A stretch of 64,000 nt of DNA. Source: Macrobrachium rosenbergii (Eukaryota > Arthropoda > Malacostraca > Decapoda > Palaemonidae). A model generated the notes under the pieces. That model saw only the letters and a program-made list of their open reading frames with translations. It made no database searches and had not been told where the DNA came from. Below are positions 38,284-49,794 of the stretch, piece by piece. The DNA is taken from the NCBI RefSeq assembly GCF_040412425.1, contig NC_089782.1, forward strand, positions 24,673,122-24,737,121, given 5' to 3'. A program made the position numbers and the translations under genes. Numbering within the stretch: the stretch's first letter is position 1; every line of letters begins with the position of its first letter.

Positions 38284-38672
38284 CGCTCCGATTCATCGGA
38301 GGATCAGTGCACATCTGTGTCCCTTCGGCGTCGCCAGTATGCGGAGCAACGGAGGCCCTTGAATCCCTCCGGAGGGGGGAAGAGGGGGAGAAGGAGGAGG
38401 AGGAGGAGGAGTGGGCACTCTGGAAACGGAGGCGAATCCCTTTGGTATGAATCCCTTCCTGCAGGAGTGGGTCGTGTTTGCCTCCCCGCCGCTCTTCACT
38501 CCTACCACCACCCAGCCGTCTCCCCCTCCCCACCGCCCCCCCTTGTCCTGCCTCGGCCTCTGCCTCCACGGCCAGGGTCGACGGCTCTCCTCCCGCAAGT
38601 GACATTGGCTGGGATCGCCCCGGAAGCTGCTAGAGCCTGGTTCCTGGGAGCCCCTCTGACCTGCGAAGGAAG
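38284..38672 (+). other. GC-rich open frame, possible upstream exon of the 39.4 kb gene
   Basis: Seen: a strongly GC-rich island in AT-rich surroundings with an open frame of about 130 codons and no ATG. A candidate acceptor (GTCGCCAG, ending 38337) would start the exon in phase 0. A moderate donor (GAAG|GTTAGA, after 38672) would leave two bases of a codon, which is the phase needed by the exon at 39395; joined, they would give an Arg codon. The reading is Arg-rich (about seven consecutive Arg codons from an AGG run), then Pro/His/Ser-rich. GC-rich DNA has few stops by chance, and the opposite strand is also open across 38135-38605, so the open frame is weak evidence by itself. It could instead be a promoter or 5' leader region. 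Phase agreement has a one-in-three chance of being accidental. Confidence 0.25.
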
Positions 38673-39150
38673 GTTAGACAGCGGCCCTTGTGCAAAACTT
38701 TTTTTTTTTTTTTTTTTTCGAACTTCGAGACATACTATGGTGGTTCACTCATTTGTTCCTTTAACAAATACATTGAATTTAGTTCACTATTTTTAATCCC
38801 TTATAACAAATTCAGTGCAATCGTAAAGGCTTGGCTCCGAACAAATCCATTTTTTATTACGGTTTCGCGAACTGGTGGCTGAAAGTGTAAATTAAAATTG
38901 TTCATACGCCTTTTGTATCCATTCTTTCAAGAACTTGATTCTTTTGATACGATGGAGTATCTAGCAGATTATTATAATCTTGTCATCACATGGTTGAAAA
39001 ATTAGCAATCGGTTACACAGATATATTAGACTATTTTAGAGGTAAGGCGATGTGAAGACTCGTATAGTTATCGTTATTAAGTTTTTGGTGTATGTTTAGT
39101 TCAGTTCGTACAATTTCGGTGAATTTCGAGCGGAAAGCACTATATTAAAT

Positions 39151-39154
<4 letters not shown>

Positions 39155-39192
<38 letters not shown>
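39155..39192. repeat. (CT)n microsatellite before the 39.4 kb exon
   Basis: Lies about 200 bases upstream of the exon acceptor. Confidence 0.97.
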
Positions 39193-39197
<5 letters not shown>

Positions 39198-39394
39198 TAA
39201 TTGTAGCCTTTTTTCCCTTTTTTGTGTGTTCCTAGTTAACACGTAAATACATCCTTCTCACCATTAAAGAAAATAATCGTTTATATCATTGTTAGTTTTA
39301 GGTGTTACGATATATTTATTACGCCATAAGCGTTGCTCGTGGTTAACATTGGAATGAACGAGAGTATGTTTTAAAGCAAGATCTTACGTTGCAG

Positions 39395-39602
39395 GTACGG
39401 TGGTAAGCGGTGCGGGAGTGGCGGCGGTGGGGGTCCAGCGGCGGCAGCAGCGGCAGGTGGAGGAGGAGTCGCGACCGTAGGAGTGAGGAGATCGCCCCGC
39501 TACGCCACCCAGCAATCCTCGACGTCCTTAGCGGCGGCAGGAAGACCCAGGAGGCATCACGCTAGACCCCTTCACGCACACCACCATAATACCAAACACA
39601 AG
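39395..39602 (+). CDS. Internal coding exon, low-complexity Gly/Ala/His-rich protein (gene unrecognised)
   Basis: Seen: a pyrimidine-containing stretch ending TTGCAG precedes the exon, and AAG|GTGGGT follows it. The first base completes a codon begun upstream (phase 2 entry); the next 69 codons are open and end exactly at the donor (phase 0 exit). A stop lies just inside the downstream intron. The peptide starts YGGKRCGSGGGGG, continues through a six-alanine run, four glycines, a basic stretch (RRSPRY), a Ser/Ala stretch, and a basic His-rich tail (RPRRHH...HAHHHNTKHK). The exon is GC-rich and CpG-rich, unlike the AT-rich flanks. Its phase 0 exit matches the phase 0 entry of the exon at 42051, which is the main reason to call it. 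No domain is recognisable; such low-complexity, basic segments are common in disordered parts of nuclear or signalling proteins. The start of the protein is not identified. The alternative is a fortuitous GC-rich open frame, which I think unlikely given the splice sites and phase. Confidence 0.66.
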
Positions 39603-39617
39603 GTGGGTATTGTATAG

Positions 39618-39618
<1 letters not shown>

Positions 39619-39667
<49 letters not shown>
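39619..39667. repeat. (CT)n microsatellite just inside the intron donor
   Basis: Starts 16 bases after the donor of the exon ending at 39602; in RNA a (CU)n tract here could attract polypyrimidine-binding proteins. Confidence 0.97.
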
Positions 39668-39670
<3 letters not shown>

Positions 39671-41211
39671 GAGAAACGGAAATGCCCGTGCGGTTGTGCA
39701 GCCTTTCTATTCTCCCTCCTGTCTTTCCTGATGGATTAACCTCTTGCTTTTTTTAATACCATATAAATGCAACATTTCAAGTTAAGAAATCGTGGTTTGG
39801 GGAACGTGGAAGCAAGCTTTGGAATGTAAAGCAACTACTAAATGAAGAATCGTGCTACATCTTGACCCGTTTTTATATCCAGTCATTTTGACCGCTAACG
39901 GTTTGTTACAGTATTTTGAATATCAAGCACAAATGTCTGCTTACTCCTTAAATAGAAAATTTCAGTATACGGTTGGTTTACCAATGTATTAGAACTAGCT
40001 TCCAGGAATTAGATCTTAGCTTATCACAGTTTATGCTGTTTTTTGGATTGGCTGCCCTTTCAGGAGTGATATATTTTTCAAATCTTTAAATCTTAGATAA
40101 GTAAAGTACAAGTTACCTTAGGCTGGAAATTACATTGCATTTCTCTTGGCGGTATGATATCTTAGAATATTTCAGTGTAGGCAAAGTTTTGGAGCTACTC
40201 AGAAAATTCCTTTTGTTATGAATACAACAAGGTTTCCACTTCTGTGTCACATGCAGAGCAATTTTCTGTTAAAAGCTTTCTAAACGTCTACCTCAGTTAT
40301 GAATATACAGTAGCTTCGTTCCCTGTAGCTGTTCTGAACAATGTGCCCATTTACAAGATGCTCAGTAGACTTCTCTAAAGGTTCATGACAGCAGCCCTTC
40401 AGGGCCTCAGCTAGTTTTCTTTTTGCCTGTTACTTTTCTTCCGTTGCCTTTTGCCTGTTTATACAGGCTTGTCCATTTTTTACTTTTACCTTCCTCCAAT
40501 TTTCAATTTTCATTTAGGAACAAATCATTCAGAAGAACCATGCGTAAGAATTGAAAGTGACACTGTAGTCTTGTTTAACTAATTTACTATGTAAATATAA
40601 ATATCGATTTGAATTGATACAATGCCTTAAATTATTTTATTTTTTTATGTGAATGAGCAATGACATGCAATGCCTATTCACACTAGCTTTACAACAACTT
40701 CAACAAAATCTGACTCTTGTTATCTTTGCTTTATATTTTTGGTATACTGTATTGCCATTAGGGTATTCTTCAGACTGAAGAAAGTGGATAAATTTTGTTG
40801 GTTAGCTTTTGTTCTTTTCAAGTTTTGATTTTCTCTCATTCCTTCCTCAACTTTTTGCATCTTAGGTTAAACTTAGTCTAGATGAGGGCTTCAACATCCT
40901 CAAGCAATCGTCTTTCAGTGTTAAAAAATAGGAAAATCACTGTCAGCACAGGGGAGGCATTGTTGTATGATTGTACATACCTCTTTCCAAAAATAAATAT
41001 TAAAGGATGTTATTAGAAAACATTTGCTGTATGTTTTACTCTCTTGGTAAGAAATAGAATGCAATTTTATTAACAAATGAATCTTAGATGGAGGTTTTAT
41101 CACTAGTTATTTGTTGCATATAATTTTTTTCCTGTGTTATCAACTACACTTAGAAAGGGAGCTTACACTTACACCTAGTGAATGTGCTTGGAGTTTTCAC
41201 AGTAGTTGCCC

Positions 41212-41296
41212 TCTTTTTTTTTTTTTTTTTTTCTTCTTTTTCTTCTTCTTCTTCTTTCTTTCTTTTCTTCTTCTTCTTCTTCTTCTTCTTCTTCTC
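41212..41296. repeat. T-run and (TTC)n pyrimidine tract
   Basis: Over 80 bases of pure pyrimidine (T run then TTC-rich) about 750 bases before the 42.05 kb exon. Confidence 0.95.
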
Positions 41297-41578
41297 TTTA
41301 ATAATTGCCACTTTCTCGAGGTAAACTCTGAGAGAAAGTTGCCAATAAAAACCAAAACAAAGGTTCAGGGTGACTTGTAAAACCTCATAGTCTTGCACCC
41401 TTTGCATCCAGGATCCAGACTCATGGATTGAAAATGGGCAAAATATCATTGTTCATTAGTACTAAATGTTCAAACCATGTGATGGCAGACTTGAATTACT
41501 TAGATGATTATGCATTGTCCCCATGATTAGGAGCATGCCTAATGATACATGAAAAATTGTCTCAAGCTAGACAAAAAT

Positions 41579-41583
<5 letters not shown>

Positions 41584-41629
<46 letters not shown>
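41584..41629. repeat. (CT)n microsatellite
   Basis: Last sizeable array before about 9.5 kb with none. Confidence 0.97.
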
Positions 41630-41633
<4 letters not shown>

Positions 41634-42050
41634 GAATAGGAGTGTGGTCATTAATTTGTGTACTGTATTTAAAATTATTTTGAAGATGTAAGACAAAGTA
41701 ATGATAACTATTCTAGCTTGCCATTAATTACTGCTAAGTTATCTGTTGAGTTATTTATTTCAGTAATGCAGTACTGTATATTAGATTTTTTTGTGGATCC
41801 TGTTCTGTTTGCTTTTGTAAAGATCCACTGATAGTGTAGTTTGCATTTCAGTGAAAAAGGACTCTTGTTAATTTTGCTCAGACCCATTTTTATTTGATAT
41901 TTGTTGTACAGTATTTGTCATATGAACACAGCAGATTATTGTTTTTTTATCCAGTTCACCAGTTGAGCATATATAGGTCATCTGTGAACATTTTTCCATT
42001 TTTTGTATCGTATATAATACAGTAGTCTGATAGTATACTTAATTTTTCAG

Positions 42051-42342
42051 GGAGGTAAACTGAGCACCAACAACGCATCCTCAAATAAAGTCGATAACAT
42101 CCCAGTCAGTGGGTTAGATACCAACCAGCAACACGACAACGCCTCCAATAACGTTGCCACTAATAACGTGACTGGACGTCACAACCAAGACAACACTCCA
42201 CCACCACCTTATTCAACTCGATCATCAGCCGCCGCTGCTGCTGCTGCTGCACATCATCATAATCATCACCACCACACCAATCAGCGCCATACCTCGCGAG
42301 GGCCTCGTCGTAACCGGATGAGTATGGGGCAAAAAGTTACAG
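42051..42342 (+). CDS. Internal coding exon, Asn/His/Ala-rich segment with PPxY motif (gene unrecognised)
   Basis: Seen: a T-rich tract ending TTTTTCAG before the exon, and ACAG|GTAAGC after it. It reads 97 complete codons from its first base, then one base of the next (phase 0 in, phase 1 out). The peptide begins GGKLSTNNASS, is Asn/Asp/Gln/Thr-rich, then has PPPPY (a PPxY motif, the class bound by WW domains), an eight-alanine run encoded by GCC and GCT codons, a His/Asn-rich run, and a basic patch (SRGPRRNR) that could serve as a nuclear signal, ending MGQKVTG. By hand I count about 16 CpGs here, against 4 in 3 kb of the intron downstream, so CpGs are kept where coding would constrain them. 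The GCN and CAY repeats are likely length-polymorphic. The next exon must start in phase 1; I found no convincing one in the window. Function is unknown; PPxY suggests, but does not show, a WW-domain partner such as a Nedd4-type ligase or Yorkie-type co-activator. Confidence 0.72.
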
Positions 42343-45300
42343 GTAAGCAGATATCATTTCTCTCATCCAACCTCTCAGGCACTGGAGCCATATCTCAAAA
42401 GACAAACCACTAAGGATTATGTTTTTTAAAACAATATACTCAACCAGAGATTATACTACCCTTCTCTACATAGAGTATTCTCCTTTAAGGATTAAATCTT
42501 AGAGTAAAGTTGTTTTGCATTAAGGCAGAATTTTTCCATAGGCAAGTTGTGTGATGCTAATCCAGTTTGTTTATAGTATGCCCATAGGAAACCCGAATCT
42601 TGTAGGTTTTACAATATATGGGTAAGCATATGGTAAATTAATGGAATACAGTAATTTTCTTTTCTTTTCTTTCATTTTAGCACTTCTTTCAGCCCAAGGG
42701 CATAAAAGATTTTTACTCAGAGTTTAAGTACACACTTAGGTACAAGTTTTTAAGGTTATTAAATGTCTGTGCAGCATAAGCCCAAATATTCTTGTGAGGA
42801 AGAGACCCCGAGTAGCATAACACCCCAAACCAAGCTCAGGCACTGTTGGAAAAGAAAGCCTTCATCATTATTAAAGCTTAAATCAGATTTTCCCATCACA
42901 GGCTTACACAGAAATGAGATCTGATTATAATGGTTACAGTGTTTTTAACAAGTGCCAAGTTAATTGTTTCAAGAAATATAAAGGAATGCTGGAAATTCAC
43001 GTTTGGGAGGTGAATGATCTGAGGAAATAGTCTTTTAAGGTTTCACTGAGAGGTTGTGGAAAAATCCTTCTTGAAGGAATGTCCCTAGTTGAAAGAATGG
43101 AATTAGAGTGAAAAGTTTTTGGAATTGGCTTCACTCATCTAAAGCAAGTTTATTTGCTATAAGAATACTGTCATTTGTATCTGTTTTTGAGGCAACATTG
43201 AAATATGTCAGATACTGCCCTTGTAGTCAAAAGAGAAATAAATATGCCTAAATTGTAACTACCATGATCAGATCAAAAACACCCATTCCCATGATTGGCT
43301 TTAACATCTCGAAGTGACAGATTTTGCGGGATAATGACTCTGATGGTGAATTAGAACCAACCAAATCTGTTATTTGATCAAGGCATCCAAACAAATTCAT
43401 GTTGAAGTCATTCTGTCTTGTCTTTGAATTACCCAAGGATGTTTAATGAATAACCCACATGACCCAGTCCATGTATGTTAGAGAACCCATATCATTGCTA
43501 GCTGAATGTTCCAAATTCAAGCAACAGCAAATGTCAAGTTTTGGCAACAAATCATTTAAGTAAATTTTGTCAGAACATTCTTCTTTTAATTTATGCAGTC
43601 ATCACATTTGTAAGGAATGCAATGCAATATATGATTTTTAAATTTTAGTATTAAAAGGCAAGCATTTCAGGTGTTCCTTAGTGTTTTGACTGGTCTGGTT
43701 GAACTACCTAATAATAGTAATGCGAAGGAATGGAACATTGGTTTTAGATATCATGTCTTAAGTACACTTAGAAACTGCTGACAGTCAGTACAAACATGGA
43801 ATAGCTACTGCAGAACCTCTTATAAAGGATGGAAACACTCACTTCAATGATGATTAAAGTCTCCTGTTGTAAATGTAAGGCATCAGAAGTGACTGGTACA
43901 CCACCAAGAATCTGATGTATCAGAAATTACCAACCAACTGGTATTTCAAAAAATATGGCATACACTTTGTAAAGCACGTAAACTATTACGTAAGTTTTTT
44001 TTTAATTTTTCATAGGCAAATTAGTAATTTATATGTAGTCAGACATCAGGTATTTTCAATGCAACAATGGTTTAAACCTTGTAAACTAAAGAAAATGTGG
44101 GATTTCTCATTCATTGTAAATTAGCAAATTGGTTATCATATGATGATGTAGATCTAAAGGGCTTGAATAGTGAGGGCACATGGATAAGAAGTAAGGTTTT
44201 CAATTGTACTCTTTCATAAGCAAAAGGGAAAACCTCCCATGCATCAGGAGTGTGCATACAGAGATTGATATGTTCCATTGAGAACCAAAGAGCTTCTAAA
44301 GACAAAGGTAAATGCGACACCCAGAACAGACCAGAGTAGTCTTTATGAGCTCAACCAAACTTTCCCCCCACCTTGTTTATATTTTTACTACCATGTGCAC
44401 CAATGCTGGGATAATCTTTGTGTTGTCACAAGTTTCCTGACTGATATCTCAAGCCCTTCCATAGGTTTATGCTCAATTGTACAGATGGTTGAATGAACAA
44501 GAAATGGTTGTGTATTTCCCCTTCATTGTTACCAAAAAGGGAGAAAATTGAAAGGGCAAAATGCAACAGTAAAGAATTTCACAGAATTCTCAAGATAGCA
44601 ACTCTAAATCCAGTACTGCTGTCATTGTAGGTTTTGATGCTTGTTGACCTATAATTTTCACCTTTCCACTTAACATCAGATACAAATTTTGTTTCCCATA
44701 TTTCTCCTAGTAAGGTGGTTATGTTTTTGGTTGCTTTGCATGTCCAGACTTTACATGAGAATGTAGAGTTTTATTAAAACTTCCCCTTGCTATAGACCTC
44801 ATAACTAGCAACAAGTGATTAGATTTTGGGCAGTATTAAGTAAAACACTTGTTTATAATGCATTAGCTTTTCTTAGTAAACTATGTGAATTGTTCCACTA
44901 GGATTTTTTATTACAGTATGCATAATTTGCATACATTTATGTGGAATAAACTAAAAAGACCATTAGCTTTTCATGCTAGCTTTTGCAGAAAAAGATGCTT
45001 AGAGAAGTTCAGGAAATTACATTCATAGTGGACTGTAATGTCTCCACACTGAAGAGGGGGCATGACACTCCAAAGCTGAATGTGCTTCTGAATATATATC
45101 TTCTCCAATTTGTGTTTTTTTTTTAAATTATGAGATAATTCAAATAAAGCATAGATGCAGATGTAGGAATAGATAGGCAGCCTGGCGTTATAAGGTTGCA
45201 TTATAATCTTGTATTATGTGCATGTGAATTACACCATGATTATGTACATTGATATATTCACTTTGTGTTCATGTTGTAGATTTTAGTGGGATGGCTGTTT

Positions 45301-46371
45301 TGTTTGATGCTGTATTATGCAGTATAGGAGTTAGTTCAGACAAATACTTTTTAGGTCCCTGTCAAGATCATAGTAAGGGATTCAGAGTTTGTGTTGCATT
45401 CTTCTTCCAAATAAATCTGTAGAAGTTTTAATGTAATGAACATCTTCCATCTCTGTAGCAAAATCAGTAAGCTATTCAAAAAGTGTTTTAGATACTGGCC
45501 GTTGACTTGTTGATGGAAGTGCCATTGTTATTCAGGTAATTAGTTATTGGCATATTACAGATATTGTGAAACTTAGATCTTCTCCAATGCTAAAACTTGC
45601 TTCTGATTTTTGTATTATGGGTATACAGTCAGAATTACAGTATATGCTTGACAAAATAGCTATTCTGTCAAAACGTTGTATACTCAACCCTGAGTATTAC
45701 ACACAACAGAACAAGGTAGAGGACATAAAGGTTTACTGTAGGTTCATAAACATGGTTTTAAACCTTCCAGATAAAAATCAGTGAATTTTTCCTAATGACA
45801 TAAGTTAGTTTTCATTACATGTCTCAAGTATTCAGGTTCCCAGATATATAAACCTGGTTTTGATTTTGACATCAATACAGTATTTAAGAAAATGTTGATG
45901 TCTATATAGGTCTTGTTTAAACTGTTTTTCAAGATCACTAAAATATGCTGTTATGAGAACATAGCTTACTTTATGGGGTGGTGATTAGTAGCAACAAGTT
46001 AAGTCTCCTAGCTGGAATTCTTTGTTTCAAATGGAACATCTTAGTAAGGTACATCTACTTTCTTTAAATTAGTCATACTCATCTTATCCAAAAATGCTGT
46101 TTAAACACTGCATTCCCCAGTCCTGTAATGTATATGATGTATTACAGTTTTAATGGCATGTGGTTTCCCAAATTTCAAGCTGTAACAAAGGGCACATTGG
46201 CAGCTTCACAGAATCAGGAACATTTCCAGATTATTCAGCTATCAGGTATTGAAGGAATACTGAAGTGGCATTGGTGGTCCCATTAGACTTTGAAGTATTA
46301 AATCATTAAACTTTGAAGTATTGAATATTTTAAGTTCATTTCCAAATATATACAATATCTCCAGTTAATAC

Positions 46372-46519
46372 TGTATATGAGAAAATGTCCTTATTTAACC
46401 CTGAAGGAGATATATTTAATTGTACTTAGGAATAACCCATAGGTTGTATATGAGAAAAGGTCCTTATTTAACCTTGAAGGAGATATATTTAGTTATACTT
46501 AGGAATAACCCATAGGTTT
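46372..46519. repeat. 73-bp tandem duplication
   Basis: TGTATATGAGAAAATGTCC at 46372 recurs as TGTATATGAGAAAAGGTCC at 46445, and both continue through CCTTATTTAACC, AAGGAGATATATTTA and TTAGGAATAACCCATAGG. The copies differ at a handful of sites. Confidence 0.85.
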
Positions 46520-48278
46520 AGTCCTATGAGAGTTGGAATCAGTTTGGTGATACATTTAACTTGATAAGTAAGACTTGTGTAACATGAACTGATAAGATAA
46601 GAACAGAGTGATACAAGGCAAAATATTGATTACTACTGGGAGACCAACAGGCAAAGAAAATAAAGGGTGCTAATGAGAAGCTACTGGTGATCCCAATATT
46701 TAACTAATAAGCAATCAGTTTTTAGCTTGCTTTTTCGATAAGAATTTGTTCAGTATCCATCTGCATGTATGTGGCTGTTGCTGGCATAAACCTTCAGTTT
46801 TGCAAATGGGAACCCCACTCCTTTGAAAGGGGAAATTATAAAGAAATGGAAAAAAGACTGGTTCATTTAAATTCTTCCAGGACCATAAGTGACAAAACTT
46901 TTGTGAAAACTTATGTAGTGTAGTTTCATATTTGTTCAAACCATGGTTTGGGATGTAATAAAGGTGGGAAGTTTTACCATGAATATATAAACATCTCAAG
47001 AATAATAAGGCCACAGCTTATCAAGATGATACAGTATATCATTATCCTCATCTAGTTTAGATTCAGTTCAGTTCAACCCATGATCCCTGGGGCCAGGGTA
47101 GAACCAAAATAGGAGTCCAGAGTTTTACATAAGAATGAGAAAACCTATTATCATTACAGTGTTGTAAAATACATATAAGTATTGGATGATCAGTGTGGCC
47201 TGGGGGCCTCATGTTTACCAAGGACTTGTTATTAGAGCCATACTTTACCTGCCAAGAGACAGACAAATTGATTGCCAAGCTGCTTCTAAAAGGCAAACAC
47301 CATTGTTGGTTTCATTACATAAACTATACAAACTATGAATTCATCATTAGCCCATCAAGGCTTATAAGACAACTTTGTGTTTGAAAATTTATCTGAAAGA
47401 GCCACATCAAATTCTTTAGTGACAAATTGCAAAATGAATGACTTGCCTTGAAAAACTACTAGGGTTGAGCTAGTTTAAGAAGATACTATTTTGAGCCTTA
47501 AAAGTATCCTTGTCTGTGTAGGTCTAGAAAAAAGGCAAGTGCGACAGTACTGACTGACAGATGGGTAAGGAGTGGGGAAAACTAATTCTCTCTCATTCTC
47601 TCTCGCGACCACTTAGTTTTGCTAAGTTTACCAATAAGAAAGTTAGCATCCATCAAACATTGTGCAGAACTGGATTTAAGAGTTTATTCATATATTCCGT
47701 GGAACACTGGTTTATATCTCGGAATGATTTTGTTTTCTAATCTAGCAAATTACATATATTCCCAAGTTAGGCTGATATTTTGCTGTCAATTTGACAATGC
47801 AGGAACACACGCCCCTTGTTTGTGAGATCAGAGAGCTGAACAGTTTCAGTCATTGAGATAATTTCTTTTTAGTATATGATGAAGGTAAATTATTTTCTGT
47901 TTATGGAACCACCATGAATAAAATATATGTCATTGACCCACGGATATATCAATCCCTCGTTCTTCACAAATTTTAATTAAAATGGTCTCTTTCAAAAAGA
48001 TATTGTAGCATTAATCTTGTTATTATACAGTAGACGATAGGACAAAACTTATCTGATATCATTTGTTAATTTCTTAGGTGTTCCTATGAGTAGTTAATTA
48101 ACTAGATTGCACCTGAAGTCATCAAAGGCACAGCTATGAAATTTTGAAACTTTTTAATTGCTCAGTAGTATTACCAAAATAACTTTTATCATGTAAAGGA
48201 AACATACTAATGTATACTGTGCTTGCGCATATCTTTTGACTTTAATGATCAAGATTTATATTGATAAAGGTATTGCAT

Positions 48279-48340
48279 GTAGCTTCCAAGAGATGGATTT
48301 AACGTTGCTTGTGGCCTCCAAGAGATGGATTTAACGTTGA
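48279..48340. repeat. 31-bp tandem duplication
   Basis: CCAAGAGATGGATTTAACGT occurs twice with a period of 31 bases (units from 48279 and 48310). Both units keep a CpG in otherwise CpG-poor DNA. Confidence 0.8.
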
Positions 48341-49794
48341 GTAGTTGATTATGTATATGGTACACTTGGAAACATTTAGATTAACACACAGAAGGCAAAG
48401 ATATCAAACTCTTGGTTTGCAGAATAGTCATTCATACAAACCTGTTTTGATTTTCTCATAAACGTACTTAGTGATATACAGTTGTTAGTACATTAAATAT
48501 TTAAAGAAAGTAACTGTTTGTTTTGTCACATTGTAACCACTATGTATGAGTTATGAGGATTATTTTTGCAATAGTTTTATCAAAATCGTTTTTAGTTAAT
48601 CTGAAATTATGAAAAGTCACACTTTTATTTCTAAAGTATTTTAAAGTATTTTGTTTTAAATACAGTTTTTCCCTAGTCAAAATAAACTTGGAATATCTTG
48701 TGTTGTCTGTATCATTAGATTTTCCAAGCAGGCAGTGTAATCCTAAGTTTTTCCCATAATGTTGCATTATTGTTGGGATGTACAGTATTTTCTTCACTAA
48801 ATTCTTACAGGATACTTGATGCTCATAGGTGCTAAGTGGAATAGTGTACCTGGAATTTGTGCATAATACTTGTGCTTATGATTGTTTTTCTGTCTTGCAA
48901 GCAGATCGTTTTTATTCTGTGGTCTGCTTAAAAAGTGTAAAATTTGCACAGTTCTGTCATTGTAAAAGTGGATCATTCTTTCTGGAGACTGGTTATATTT
49001 GGATGCATTTTTAAAATTTGGGGCCCAATTGACTAGAAAGCTTTTGTTGATGATCCTCACATACTACTGCATATTTCATGCTATGCATTTTTGGGCTCAC
49101 AGTGGAAGATGAGTAGTTTTGGCTGATATTTTAGAGTATAAATATGTTAGTAACCATATTAATTGAAAAGCACAGTATACATATGTATTTTTTATCTTTT
49201 TATGATATGGCTCCAATATTTAAAGCTAATAGTTTTCCTTCACATTTCCATATGTAGTTAAATGGAAGGTTGTGTCATTATTAGTAACCGTAGATTTATC
49301 CCTTATTTTTCGTTTGGAAATGTTTCTTGAAATGGAATCTTTATGTGGGAGAAAACTTTTATGCTCTTATTTTGCAGCAAGAAATGCATTGTAGTATGCA
49401 ATTTCACATGCAGGTGTTTATCAGTCACTGACGGATTTTTGCATGTAAGCGATGTGTGTTTGTCTTGCCTCTGTAAGTTAGTAGATAATTTGGGACTGAA
49501 CGGACGTTTTCATAATTTTATCAGTGATAAAATTTCACTTGAAAATCACCGGGTTGGAAATTGTTTAGGACTGGTTAACCCAAATATACTTTTATTCAAG
49601 AGAGGAACGTTTTTAACTTTTATTACAGTATTTGATATACAACTTTAAACATGAAGACATCTTCACGTAGACGGGGTAGCAAAGATGAAAAAATTTAGGG
49701 TCACTGTCAAAATTTTAATTGTTCAATCGTGGATGACGTACGAATATGGCAGTGACCATCCTGTTGATTGTTATTTTTGGACCCACTCATTGTT

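Larger units (their letters stand above)
39603..42050 (+). other. Intron between the two coding exons
   Basis: A phase 0 intron of 2,448 bases, GTGGGT...TTTTTCAG. It holds a (CT)n array just inside the donor (39619-39667), a T/TTC pyrimidine tract (41212-41296), a second (CT)n array (41584-41629), and otherwise AT-rich DNA. CpG density falls sharply from about 40.2 kb onward. I see no exon, RNA gene or mobile element in it. Confidence 0.6.
42343..49794. other. CpG-poor, microsatellite-free stretch, probably intron
   Basis: About 7.4 kb of AT-rich DNA with no (CT)n, (TA)n or (ATT)n array worth listing, in contrast to the rest of the window. CpG is almost absent (4 counted in 44521-47520), while TG and CA are frequent. 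It holds small local tandem duplications at 46372-46519 and 48279-48340. Short open frames such as 45566-45784 and 49343-49648 have no recognisable content or splice context. CpG frequency climbs again between about 47.5 and 49.4 kb. Confidence 0.6.

Noticed and set aside
38135..38605. 156-codon minus-strand frame in the GC island
   Set aside because: Includes an SSSSSS run from GAG repeats, no splice logic, and overlaps a better plus-strand candidate.
42681..42727. Terminal exon after the 42342 donor
   Set aside because: The acceptor TTCATTTTAG is good and a phase 1 frame stops after about 15 codons, but no poly(A) signal or conserved content supports it.
45566..45784. 72-codon plus-strand frame
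   Set aside because: No recognisable content, no splice sites at its edges, and CpG-poor like the surrounding intron.
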